Assembly: GCA_938028705.1 (NCBI GenBank)
Contig: CALIZI010000021.1
Coordinates: 35,382 to 99,381 of the forward strand
Reading direction: 5' to 3'
Origin: an uncultured Saprospiraceae bacterium
Lineage (GTDB): Bacteria > Bacteroidota > Bacteroidia > Chitinophagales > Saprospiraceae
DNA: 64,000 nt
Below are positions 33,214-41,981 of this stretch, in pieces. Position numbers and translations under genes: made by a program. Each line of letters starts with the position of its first letter. Position 1 is the first letter of the stretch. The notes beneath the pieces are model-generated. The model was not told where the DNA came from and made no database searches. It was given only the letters and a program-made list of their open reading frames with translations.

Positions 33214-35181
33214 ATGAAAAAGCAGAAAGCCGCGCAAAAGGCTGCCGGAGGTCAAAATTCTAATGCAAGATTAGATGCCTTCATCCAAACCCGTAATGAT
33301 GCGACAGATTATCAGGCTACATCCGAGCCAATTGTGGACTATGATGTCAATTTTGACATTGAAGACCACAGCAACAACAGTTCAGGAGACGAGGACATCT
33401 ACGGCGAACATTTCCGATTTATCGGGTCTTTCACCAAACTTCTCCAACACGATGACCAAGGGCGTTTGAAGCATGTGTATGCGGAAAATGTCAATGCAAT
33501 TGAGGAATACAGAAAGCTCATTGCAGCTATGCAATTTGACCCGAACCCGAATGCTACACAAAAAAACGGAGACATCAACCACGTAAAACGTGCTAACGAA
33601 GCTCCCGGCGCAAGGGTGTGGATCAACCCTCAATCAGCATTTGCTTTCTCCGCCAAAGGAGGTGATATTTCGTTCTTCAAGATGCGTAAACCGCCTGCGT
33701 TGGCATCTAAAGAGAATGCCGCTGAAATGATTGAAGTTTATCTTCAAGCCCTGACTAGGGACGTAGCTTTCAGCGATTACGGAACAGGAACAGGAACAGA
33801 TAACGTGAAATTCCCTGACGGTACTTATGGGTCAATCACACAATTTGCTTGTGATGTACTGAATGATTTTGGCGCAGATTTCAGAGGGCAAAAACAGAAC
33901 GGACTCGTTACGCCGGAGACTTTATTTCGGGGTGTTGCTAAGACCGCCGGTAATAAAGACAGTGATTTGATTGGTGGCTATGTATCGCAATTTTTGCTAC
34001 AGCCGCTCTTTCCATTGTTCCCCGCAGGTTGTGCGCCCTTTGTTGGTGGTTTGATTGGTGTAGGCAACTTAAACCAAGAGGCTCTTGCCCGACCACAGCA
34101 TTTCCCGATTGCCGGACAACGCGAATTTGGTATCTCTTTCGAGGAATATGTACGGATTCAAAACGGCGAAATTCCGCGCATGTATGAGCCGACTGATTAT
34201 GACCAAGAGCGTGTACGACACATCCGAAACGGTCGTGATATGGGCAGTCTTGTACATACTGATGGACCTTACGAAGCGTACTATAATGCACTGAATATCT
34301 TGGTGTATAATGATTTCCCGCGTTGCTCAGATTCTCCTTACTTCAATGGCAGCATCACCAATCAAGGTGACGGTCATACCTTCGGACCACCGGACATTTA
34401 TGCCTTGATAGCTGAGGCTTGTATAGAAGCCTTCAAAGCAGCTTGGGCGCAAAAATGGAGATTGCACCGCAAATTGAGACCGGAAGCTATGGGTAGAATC
34501 ATTCACAGACACATGAGGGTTGAAAGACATCCTGCTAAATTCTTGCACCCATCGGTATATACCGGTAAAAGTGCGACTGTGCTTGAAATGATTAATCAAA
34601 GAAATATAGCACAAGCCGACTGTTGCAGTATTTTGTTAGAAGGTGATGCCGATACATTCTTGCTTCCTTTGATGTATCCTGAAGGTTCGCCAGGACACCC
34701 TGCATATCCGTCAGGTCATGCCACAGTAGCGGGAGCTTGTACGACTGTTATCAAGGCTATTTTTGATGATACGCACTTGCTTGATGTCGGACTTGGTCCT
34801 GATGGCGATGGCAGAACAAAATTGTCGATGCCACACCCTACTATCGAAGACCAGCTTGTGTCGATAGAAGGTAATGACGAGCCGGGCAATCCTTACAAAC
34901 TTGCTAACAGCGACCAGATTAAGAATACGATGACCGTTGGAGGTGAGTTGGATAAACTGGCTTCCAATATCGCTTTGGGCAGAAATTTTGGTGCTGTACA
35001 CTACCGCCAAGATGGTGATGAAGGTATCTTGCTTGGTGAAAATGTCGCTATCAAATATTTGCAGGATCGCGTGCGTACTTATACCGAAAATGATAATATG
35101 GGATATACGCTGACCAAGAGAAATGGCGATAGAATCAGAATTACAGCGGATAAAATTGAACTTCTTGGCAACATCGCATAG
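33214..35181 (+). CDS. Vanadium-dependent haloperoxidase (PAP2 superfamily)
   Basis: 655 residues. The vanadate and active-site motifs are KWRLHRKLRPEAMG (Lys/Arg, about 414-424), the PAP2 motif HPAYPSGHATVAGA (about 493-506, acid-base His), and NFGAVHYRQDG (covalent vanadate His, about 596). It uses peroxide to oxidise bromide, chloride or iodide and halogenate substrates. The length and long N-terminal region match the bacterial/algal bromoperoxidase-type group. No signal peptide or T9SS tail is visible, so it is probably cytoplasmic or exported another way. The gene stands alone after a long leader and before a terminator. Confidence 0.9.
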   Translation: MKKQKAAQKAAGGQNSNARLDAFIQTRNDATDYQATSEPIVDYDVNFDIEDHSNNSSGDEDIYGEHFRFIGSFTKLLQHDDQGRLKHVYAENVNAIEEYRKLIAAMQFDPNPNATQKNGDINHVKRANEAPGARVWINPQSAFAFSAKGGDISFFKMRKPPALASKENAAEMIEVYLQALTRDVAFSDYGTGTGTDNVKFPDGTYGSITQFACDVLNDFGADFRGQKQNGLVTPETLFRGVAKTAGNKDSDLIGGYVSQFLLQPLFPLFPAGCAPFVGGLIGVGNLNQEALARPQHFPIAGQREFGISFEEYVRIQNGEIPRMYEPTDYDQERVRHIRNGRDMGSLVHTDGPYEAYYNALNILVYNDFPRCSDSPYFNGSITNQGDGHTFGPPDIYALIAEACIEAFKAAWAQKWRLHRKLRPEAMGRIIHRHMRVERHPAKFLHPSVYTGKSATVLEMINQRNIAQADCCSILLEGDADTFLLPLMYPEGSPGHPAYPSGHATVAGACTTVIKAIFDDTHLLDVGLGPDGDGRTKLSMPHPTIEDQLVSIEGNDEPGNPYKLANSDQIKNTMTVGGELDKLASNIALGRNFGAVHYRQDGDEGILLGENVAIKYLQDRVRTYTENDNMGYTLTKRNGDRIRITADKIELLGNIA

Positions 35182-35323
35182 ACCGACAATAAGTAAGAAA
35201 AAAGTATAAGAGTTATCTGATTCTGTATGAATTAGTTAGTCACAATACTTCAACGTATAGTTTAATTCTGTACAGCGACTTACTTATCTTAAATGCAAAT
35301 AGACTTATTAAAAGTCACCATAG

Positions 35324-35366
35324 AAAAAGGGGTGGGTAATTGATTTTACTCGCCCTTTTTTTATTT
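35324..35366 (+). terminator. Intrinsic terminator of the haloperoxidase gene
   Basis: The stem aaaaaggggtgggtaa/ttactcgcccttttt ends in a T-run. It lies about 145 bp past the stop codon. Confidence 0.75.
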
Positions 35367-35369
35367 TAC

Positions 35370-35400
35370 TTGTATTTGATGCTAATAAGTATTAATTTTG
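35370..35400 (+). promoter_or_regulatory. Promoter of tRNA-Arg
   Basis: TTG at 35370-35372 and TAATTTTG at 35393-35400 are 20 bp apart and end 10 bp before the tRNA, a good -33/-7 pair. Confidence 0.65.
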
Positions 35401-35410
35401 TAATCCTTAC

Positions 35411-35484
35411 GGTCCCGTAGCTTAATTGGATAGAGCATCGGATTTCGGCTCCGAAGGTTACAGGTTCGAGTCCTGTCGGGATCA
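35411..35484 (+). tRNA. tRNA-Arg (anticodon UCG)
   Basis: A full cloverleaf can be drawn. The acceptor ggtcccg pairs with cgggatc (one G-U), followed by discriminator A. The D arm is gctt...gagc, the anticodon stem tcgga/tccga around loop tttcggc (anticodon TCG at 35445-35447, reading CGA), and the T arm caggttcgagtcctg. CCA is not encoded. It has its own promoter. It lies next to the type IIG gene, and tRNA-Arg genes are common integration sites, but no direct repeat of its 3' end is seen in the island. Confidence 0.95.
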
Positions 35485-35486
35485 CT

Positions 35487-35523
35487 GAAAGTCCTATAAG
35501 TCTTTGATTTGTGGGGCTTTTTT
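35487..35523 (+). terminator. Weak terminator after tRNA-Arg
   Basis: aaagtcc...gtggggctttttttat forms a modest stem with a T-run of seven. It also overlaps the end of the convergent type IIG gene region. Confidence 0.45.
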
Positions 35524-35529
35524 TATGCA

Positions 35530-38500
35530 CTAGACCGATTTCTCGACTATCTTTATTTCCTCCTCCGTCAAACCGTAGAGGGTATATACCATGCGGTCAA
35601 TCTCCGCATCTGTACGGTCAATTTCCGTTTGTAGGGCTTGGATTTCGGCTTTATTTTTATCGAAGTAGGCTGCCCATTCATCTTGCTTATCCAAGTTGAG
35701 GGTGATTTTGTTTTTCTTTAGTTCTCCAAGCAAATCCTTGAAATTGTACTCCCAGAAACGCTGGAGTTTTTTGCTGAGTTTTTCTACATTAAGATTTTCT
35801 TGGATGCGACGGTGGAAGTTGGTGACTTTTGACTGAATTGCGCTTGTTTTTTCAATTTGAACATCTACTTTTTTGCTTAGTTTGTTTTTTATTTTTGAAT
35901 AATCTGCGATTGGTATTTGTTCAAAATATTGTGGTTTTACTTCAATATATCCTCCGCTTCTGACTACACATATCTGATTGAGAAAATACCAGATTAATTT
36001 TGAATTGAGAATCGCTAATAATGCTTTATCATCAGAGGGTAATATAACAGCCGGAGCATTTATATATGCGCCACTTTCATCATAACTGAATTTACTATTA
36101 TTTTGCAGATTAGGAAATACAATTTTAGGTTTTTCAAACATTTCATAATAAGCACATTTTCTCAATTCCCACCAATAATCACCTTTATCGTACCGCTTCT
36201 TTGCTTTAGTTTCAAAATTGGATAAATGACTCATTAATTTAGGATATTTAGCAATCATTTTTTCAAATGCTTTGCTTTCTTCCAAATCTCCAAATTTATT
36301 TTTTGTTGAATTTGATTTAAAAATAATCAACTTTTTTTCTGATTTTGGAATATTCCATTTCTTTAAATCTTTTCCTTCAAAATAACGTTTGATATGCTCA
36401 TTTAAATTATAATTTTCAAATGTTATAAACGCTTCATTTAAGCCGGTTTTAATCCCATAATAACACTTACTGACAGCCTCTTTTATATTAGAATGTTTTG
36501 TTATTTTACTAAATAAAGCAGCTATACCATTGGATTTGAATCTCCAATTTGCTGCATCCAGAGATTGCTGAACGACAGGATATGAATTGCTGTCAAATAC
36601 CGCTTGAATATCATCAATATCATCTTGTTGGAATTTACAATATAAAAATTCACTACCTGTACCCAATCCAAGTGTAAGGATGACGGGATAGGTCGTTGTT
36701 CCTTTAAATACATCAACTTCTGAAAAATCGCTATATGCAATAAAGCCTGTTTTTTCTGTCAAATATTTTCTCAATAGTGTGGAAGAAGTAGTTTTAGTAA
36801 AATCATTTGTAATGTAACTCAAGATGCCTTTCGGGTGTAAAATATTGATACCTTTTTCGTAAAAATAAGTGAACAAATCAGCCGTACCTGCAAAGGATTC
36901 ATAATATTTTTCGAGATGTGGTTTTATGTCTCCTAATAATTCTTGCCTGACATAAGGCGGATTCCCCACCACAATATCAAACCCGCCATTATCAAAAATA
37001 TCTTTAAACCGTTCTTTCCATTGAAATGCTGATTTTCCGGCAATTTTCGGGTCATCAATCAGCGAGTTGCCGATAAGAATGTTTTGGTCGAGTGCGGTGA
37101 GTTCGCTGTGTTTATTGGCGGTTTTGAGCCACAGGGAGAGTTTGGTGATTTGGACGGATTCGTGGTTGAGGTCAACGCCGTAGATGTTATTGGTCAGAAT
37201 GTATTTGTCTAATGGTGTCGGGTCATTTTCGAGGGAGAGTTTGTCGAGTTCATTGCGGACAATTTGATTTTCTTTATACAAAAAATCAAAGACCTGATTG
37301 AGAAATGCCCCCGAACCGCAAGCCGGGTCAATGACTTTGATGTTGCGGAGTGCTTCGGCGTATTGTTGCCAAAAGCGGATATGGGCTTTGATATTTTTAT
37401 TGCCGCCGTTTTCAAGGCTGTCATAATCTTCGTCGGTGAGGTCGGGTAGCTTGGTTTCGCCGAGTTCCGTTTTTCGGTCATTGAGCCAGCCGCCCACCGA
37501 CCGCTCCACGATGTAGTGCGTGATGTATTCGGGTGTGTAGAAGATGCCGTCTTGTTTGCGTTTGCCTTGATTATCAATGGGTTCTCCTGTGATTTTGGCT
37601 TTGAAGGCTTCTATATCTGAAATGGATTGCTCGAAGATATGCCCCAAGATATTGACATTCATATCCGTTGCAAAATCGTAGCGCGACATCAGAATGATGT
37701 CTTCAAGGCAGTCGTCTTTGATGATGAGGTCATTGAGCATCGGGTCATCTGCAAACAGTCCGCCGTTGAAACGATTGATGCGGCTTCTGCGGTGTCCGTT
37801 GTTGACATTATGGAAGAGTTTTTTAACAAAAATATAAAATAAAGTATCTTCAGAACTCAAAAAATCAGCACGTACATGTTCTATCAGCCGTTGAAAAGTT
37901 TTCATCGGAATGATGTCATAATCTTCACAAAAGCAGACAAAGATAATACGGTCAAGTAGTTTTTGGGTCTTTTCCAGTATGGTCAAATCATCAATTTGGG
38001 GGTTAAATTTTTTGAGATGAGCAAACAAATCACTACGGTGTCTTTTGTATTCTTTATAAAACTCTTGGGAAATTTTCAGTTCCTCTTGTTGCCTGTCTTT
38101 CAAGATTTTGTCTATGATACTCTCGCCTTTTTCACGAAACAATCGCCCGTTTTGCAAGAGGAAGAAGAAGCGTTGGAGGTCGTTGGTTTTTTCGGTATGT
38201 TCGTCATTATTAAAGAGGTTCGGCGCATTTGATTCGCCGGATCTATCGTAGTCGTTGAGCGTGGTGAGTTGCCAGGATTCGTAGCGAGCCGGACCGAGTG
38301 ATTTGTTGTACAGCCTGATTTCCTTAAAATTGGAGACAATCACCCACTTGCATTTTTCTCCGAATTTGTTGGCATAATCAAAAGCCTGTTCTACGGGAGT
38401 GCGTCTGTCACCTTGTCGGTTTTGGGCTTTATCAAGGTGGGTGCGGGCATCTTTGAGTTCGATGGCTACGCGCACATCGGAGCGGTCTTTTTCGCCGTCC

Positions 38501-38811
38501 GTCATCCGAAAAATACCCAAAGCCCCGTCAGCAGATTTGCCGCCTATGGGTGTGGTGACTTCTTTTTGCAACAACCATTTATCCGGTGTATCGTAAGTAT
38601 AACCGAGTACATCACCGAAGATTTTATTGAGAAAATCGGCTTGTGTAGATTTTTCTTTTTGGCGGTCAATGCGTCCGCTGTTGATTTGAGCTACCCAATT
38701 GTCAATGACAGCGCATTTGTCGTCCAGATTATCCACTTCTTTCTGAAGGATAAATTGGTCGTCCATCGTTTTTCGGAGGAATTTTTTGGCAAAAATGGTT
38801 TGGTGCTGCAT
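35530..38811 (-). CDS. Type IIG restriction-modification enzyme (Eco57I-like, single-chain)
   Basis: 1093 residues; ATG 38766 is an alternative start. The N-terminal nuclease part resembles type I HsdR/Eco57I R-domains (STQADFLNKIFGDVLGY, DGALGIF ... VAIELKDA, about residues 90-120, a PD-ExK-type site). The central methyltransferase has motif I VIDPACGSGAFLNQVF (about 490-505) and motif IV DIVVGNPPYVRQE (about 613), an N6-adenine type. The C-terminal part (about 700-1090) is a TaqI-like recognition domain (YYGIKTGLNEAFI, GGYIEVKPQYFEQIPI) with a coiled-coil end. One protein thus cuts and modifies unmodified invading DNA. It is the first gene after tRNA-Arg, at the head of a defence island. 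All catalytic motifs are intact. Confidence 0.92.
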   Translation of the reverse strand: MQHQTIFAKKFLRKTMDDQFILQKEVDNLDDKCAVIDNWVAQINSGRIDRQKEKSTQADFLNKIFGDVLGYTYDTPDKWLLQKEVTTPIGGKSADGALGIFRMTDGEKDRSDVRVAIELKDARTHLDKAQNRQGDRRTPVEQAFDYANKFGEKCKWVIVSNFKEIRLYNKSLGPARYESWQLTTLNDYDRSGESNAPNLFNNDEHTEKTNDLQRFFFLLQNGRLFREKGESIIDKILKDRQQEELKISQEFYKEYKRHRSDLFAHLKKFNPQIDDLTILEKTQKLLDRIIFVCFCEDYDIIPMKTFQRLIEHVRADFLSSEDTLFYIFVKKLFHNVNNGHRRSRINRFNGGLFADDPMLNDLIIKDDCLEDIILMSRYDFATDMNVNILGHIFEQSISDIEAFKAKITGEPIDNQGKRKQDGIFYTPEYITHYIVERSVGGWLNDRKTELGETKLPDLTDEDYDSLENGGNKNIKAHIRFWQQYAEALRNIKVIDPACGSGAFLNQVFDFLYKENQIVRNELDKLSLENDPTPLDKYILTNNIYGVDLNHESVQITKLSLWLKTANKHSELTALDQNILIGNSLIDDPKIAGKSAFQWKERFKDIFDNGGFDIVVGNPPYVRQELLGDIKPHLEKYYESFAGTADLFTYFYEKGINILHPKGILSYITNDFTKTTSSTLLRKYLTEKTGFIAYSDFSEVDVFKGTTTYPVILTLGLGTGSEFLYCKFQQDDIDDIQAVFDSNSYPVVQQSLDAANWRFKSNGIAALFSKITKHSNIKEAVSKCYYGIKTGLNEAFITFENYNLNEHIKRYFEGKDLKKWNIPKSEKKLIIFKSNSTKNKFGDLEESKAFEKMIAKYPKLMSHLSNFETKAKKRYDKGDYWWELRKCAYYEMFEKPKIVFPNLQNNSKFSYDESGAYINAPAVILPSDDKALLAILNSKLIWYFLNQICVVRSGGYIEVKPQYFEQIPIADYSKIKNKLSKKVDVQIEKTSAIQSKVTNFHRRIQENLNVEKLSKKLQRFWEYNFKDLLGELKKNKITLNLDKQDEWAAYFDKNKAEIQALQTEIDRTDAEIDRMVYTLYGLTEEEIKIVEKSV

Positions 38812-38841
38812 CTAATGATTTTTTGAGCAGCTAAGGTAGGG

Positions 38842-39012
38842 AAATTGATATTTAATGCGATAATTATCAAATAAAAAATATCCCCCGAAGTACCTACTTC
38901 GCCCCGCGCCAGCGCAGGACTTCGGTACTTGAAAGGATATTTTTTAGATAACGACTTTTGAATTAAAAAAGTTCTTTTCGGTCAAAAAATAATTATCGTT
39001 TTAAATATCAGG
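38842..39012. repeat. Nested palindrome upstream of the type IIG gene
   Basis: The outer arms gatatttaatgcgataatta and taattatcgttttaaatatc pair imperfectly. Inside them aaaaaatatcc/ggatattttttagat encloses cccgaagtacctacttcg and acttcggtacttgaa. A GC-rich tip (ccccgcgccagcgc) stands out from the AT-rich surround. It resembles the nested layout at 29745 and 58935. Confidence 0.65.
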
Positions 39013-39157
39013 TAGTGTATTGATAGTAATGCTTTTTTGAAAATAAAATTTAAATTAATTATTTTTTTATTTATAAAATATTTATTATCATTTTTTTATA
39101 AACAATTTAATCATTTACTTGACAAAAAAATTAGCAAATAGCATTACATGTATAACA

Positions 39158-39454
39158 CTACCAAATATCAAGGCTATCAGGATTTCTTCGATTATTCCAA
39201 AAGACTAACAACTCAATATTGTTCCCTTTTATCTCATAAAATAAGGTGGTATGTTTCGTGATAAATCCCTTGCGAATGTTAGGATGTGAAGAAGAAGCCT
39301 CAAACATCTCGGGATATTTACGAATAAGTTCAAGGGTATGTTCAACCTCGTCCATGAAATTAATCGTAATTTGAAGCCCCCATTGATTTGAGAGGTAGTC
39401 AAGTATTTCATCATAAGTTTCATCGGCAAGAGGTGACCAGTAAATTGTCATCAT
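39158..39454 (-). CDS. ParE/RelE-type toxin
   Basis: 98 residues with the ParE/RelE fold pattern: IYWSPLADETYDEILDYLSNQW (helices 1-2), ELIRKYPEMFEASSSHPNIR and KGFITKHTTLFYEIKGNNIE, ending in LLVFWNNRRNPDSL. The Arg-Asn-Pro C-terminal motif is typical of ParE. ParE toxins poison gyrase, while RelE members cut mRNA; this sequence lacks clear RelE catalytic residues. It follows the 39457-39723 antitoxin gene with two bases between them, so they form an operon in the defence island. Confidence 0.82.
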   Translation of the reverse strand: MMTIYWSPLADETYDEILDYLSNQWGLQITINFMDEVEHTLELIRKYPEMFEASSSHPNIRKGFITKHTTLFYEIKGNNIELLVFWNNRRNPDSLDIW

Positions 39455-39456
39455 GG

Positions 39457-39723
39457 CTAGGCGTATTTAGCTCTATATTTTGCAATGACTTCATCGTGCG
39501 GAATACCCTTACCCTCTGCCATTTGTTGTCGGGCAATTTGGACGGACTCGCGCTGTGCTTTGGTCAAGTCATCCCACCAATCTCCGGTATTTTCAGTATC
39601 GTTATGATTTAGTAAATGGTTGATTGCCCCTATTATCGCCTCATTTTCCATGAGCGTGATTTTTCTGATTAAATCTAATTTTACGGCTTGTATATTCATC
39701 TTGAATGACTGTATTTGTTCCAA
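39457..39723 (-). CDS. Putative antitoxin of the ParE-type pair
   Basis: 88 residues, or 80 if it starts at the second ATG (39699: MNIQAVKLDLIRKI). The N-terminal helix and QAVKLDLIRKITLMENEAII suggest the usual small antitoxin with a toxin-binding C-terminus (DWWDDLTKAQRESVQIARQQ and HDEVIAKYRAKYA). This form, with no ribbon-helix-helix sequence, is common upstream of ParE genes in Bacteroidota. The toxin gene begins two bases after its stop. DNA binding and autoregulation are inferred. Confidence 0.75.
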   Translation of the reverse strand: MEQIQSFKMNIQAVKLDLIRKITLMENEAIIGAINHLLNHNDTENTGDWWDDLTKAQRESVQIARQQMAEGKGIPHDEVIAKYRAKYA

Positions 39724-39754
39724 AGATACGGCTTTATTCGGTGAAGTACAACGG

Positions 39755-41629
39755 TCATTCCTTCTTCTTAGAAGATTTCCCTGACTTCGATTTTGGGTTT
39801 TTCTCTTTTTTATTCTTCTGCGGTGATTTGCCCAATTTGATAGATTTCACCCGTTGTATATCTTTTTTCAAAACCTCTACTTTAGCGGAATCTCCATTGG
39901 AGGCAGCTTCATACACTTCTTCGGTGTATTTATCTGCCCATTTGGTTTTTTGGCGTTCTACTTGTTTTTCGATTTGAGATTTTCCTTTGCCTATTGAGGG
40001 TAAATTTGATAGTTTTTCTGTTGCTTTTTCTACTTTTTTTGATTCAAATAAACTATCAATTTCGCGTTCTTCCTTCTCCATCAAGGCTTTGTTTTCCTTT
40101 AGCTTTTTCTTAGATTTCATCGGTAACTTCATTCGCTTACTGCCCATGCGAACTTCCACTTCATCCTCTAATATGGTTTCGATACTGTCTGTCTTTACAG
40201 GTACAATGAGTTTATCCTTTGGGCTAAACATCTGTTCCAACCTTCCTTCTTCTTTATCGGCTTGTTTCAATGCGCCCCATTTGCCGTCTTTTTTGACCTC
40301 TGTAATCTCGTTTTCGTAATCCTTTATTTCATCATATTCGGGGGCTACAGATTCTATGCCCCATTTGTTGACGATGCCCCATTTGCCATCTTTTTTCACA
40401 GCAATTCTATCATCAGATAATTTGCGATTATCGTCATACTTTGTGTTCAATATAATCGGAGTGAACACGCCCGGTGCGACTGCCCAAGTTATGGCAGGTA
40501 TGAAAAATATAAACAATAAACCTATTGACAAAGCACGTCTGTATTTTTGTAAAGTCGGCAACGATTCGGGTGGAACGGAAGGTGCCGGAATACTTCTATT
40601 CCTATCTTTGGATGACTTAGGTTCGACTTTATGAAGTGCCTTTGTTTCTTCTGCTATTCCTGTTGTTTCAGCATGTGCCAATATCAAGGCATTATCGGCA
40701 GGGGCTTTTGCCCAATCAACATTTTCATGTACTACATCTGTTGTTATTTCCACGTCTCTATCCAATACGACCACATCTTTATACTCCTTGCCATGCTCAT
40801 CCCGCACCAATGTCACCGATACTTTCAACTGCAAACTATGGACACCTTCTATACGCGGCGTTACATCATACAACCATTCCGAATAATCGTCTTCCTCAAT
40901 CACCTGCTCTTCCGTACTTTTTGTTTTTATATCAAAAGCATCTTCATTACTGTCATTCACCAATTGCACTTTCATGTATTTCCCGATACGGCGAATATCC
41001 TCAATAACAGGTTTATCCGCCTCTAATGCTTCTTTTAAAATGGCTTCGGGTATATCTTCGGGCGCAATGCGGATAGTGCAAAGCGACGTGACATCTTTTT
41101 GCATTTTCGCAGGAATGTGGTACAGTACACGTCCGCGTTTGCGAGGCTGTTGTTGGGGTTCGGTATCTGTTTTGGCAGTAATGTGTTGATTTAATGCTCT
41201 GGCAATTTCTACATAAGGTTCGTCTTCCGTATCCCACACCGAACTCGTCGTATGCACACCATTCAAAGGCAATACTTTCAATTGACTAAAAGGCGCATTC
41301 TCCCATGCACAATCCCGAATGATGACAGGAATGACACTCGCCTTACCTGCCGCATGGAGTTCGAGTGCCTGCTTCATTTGATGCTCGTAACAAAAATCAG
41401 ACGCAATAAAATCAGCACTCACCAAGAGCAAAATAATGTCAGCACTTGCCATTGCCCGCTCTGTTTCTTCCAACCACTCTTTACCTAAATCTATTTTACC
41501 ATCATACCATATCTTCACACCTTCAGTGCGCTCCAAAGAAGTCAGGTGTTTACGCAATAGCTCCAATATGTGCTCATCCGCTTTTGCGTAAGCTATAAAG
41601 ATGTTCGTGTGTTGATTGGGTACTGACAT
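39755..41629 (-). CDS. TIR domain protein with TM segment, WG repeats and basic tail
   Basis: 624 residues. Residues 8-150 are a TIR domain: NIFIAYAKADEHILELL, IWYDGKIDLGKEW, ILLLVSADFIASDFCYEHQM. Glu82 in the last motif matches the NADase glutamate of bacterial TIRs. Residues about 165-320 are an unassigned beta-rich region (VLYHIPAKMQKDVTSLCTIR, SLQLKVSVTLVRDE). A TM helix at about 362-385 (SIGLLFIFFIPAITWAV) is preceded by basic residues, which suggests the TIR faces the cytoplasm. Two WG repeats (KKDGKWGIVNKWG, KKDGKWGALKQ) follow at 403-452, then a helical region and a Lys-rich tail (KSGKSSKKKE). It may cleave NAD+ as an abortive defence response. The same-strand neighbour is a second TIR protein. 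Confidence 0.8.
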   Translation of the reverse strand: MSVPNQHTNIFIAYAKADEHILELLRKHLTSLERTEGVKIWYDGKIDLGKEWLEETERAMASADIILLLVSADFIASDFCYEHQMKQALELHAAGKASVIPVIIRDCAWENAPFSQLKVLPLNGVHTTSSVWDTEDEPYVEIARALNQHITAKTDTEPQQQPRKRGRVLYHIPAKMQKDVTSLCTIRIAPEDIPEAILKEALEADKPVIEDIRRIGKYMKVQLVNDSNEDAFDIKTKSTEEQVIEEDDYSEWLYDVTPRIEGVHSLQLKVSVTLVRDEHGKEYKDVVVLDRDVEITTDVVHENVDWAKAPADNALILAHAETTGIAEETKALHKVEPKSSKDRNRSIPAPSVPPESLPTLQKYRRALSIGLLFIFFIPAITWAVAPGVFTPIILNTKYDDNRKLSDDRIAVKKDGKWGIVNKWGIESVAPEYDEIKDYENEITEVKKDGKWGALKQADKEEGRLEQMFSPKDKLIVPVKTDSIETILEDEVEVRMGSKRMKLPMKSKKKLKENKALMEKEEREIDSLFESKKVEKATEKLSNLPSIGKGKSQIEKQVERQKTKWADKYTEEVYEAASNGDSAKVEVLKKDIQRVKSIKLGKSPQKNKKEKNPKSKSGKSSKKKE

Positions 41630-41981
41630 TTATAATGAGTGAATTAGTGAATGATTTAATGAGTGAATAAAATCACTGTATTTTGTTTTGCGTTATAAAT
41701 ATATTTAAAAATATCTTTATTTCAAAATATTCATTTTATTATAATGAAATAAACGCCAATTAATTTTATTTTTTGTTCAAAATTCAAAATAAAATAGAAA
41801 TTCTATACTTCTATATGCACAAAGAGAGCCAAAAGTAGTCAAACGGTTGCTTCTTTATTTTTTTTAATTTGTCTTAAATGCGGAAAACCTTTGTAAATCA
41901 ATGATTTACAAAGGTTTTCTTATTTTTTAATCGTGTAATTTTATTTTTTTGTATGGCTAAAATTAAGGGGATTATAGAAGG
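41630..41981. repeat. Spacer with an 18-bp-arm palindrome at 41883-41919
   Basis: gaaaacctttgtaaatca and its exact complement surround a single A. It lies between the two TIR genes, nearer the stop of the second. The rest is AT-rich with no gene. Confidence 0.65.
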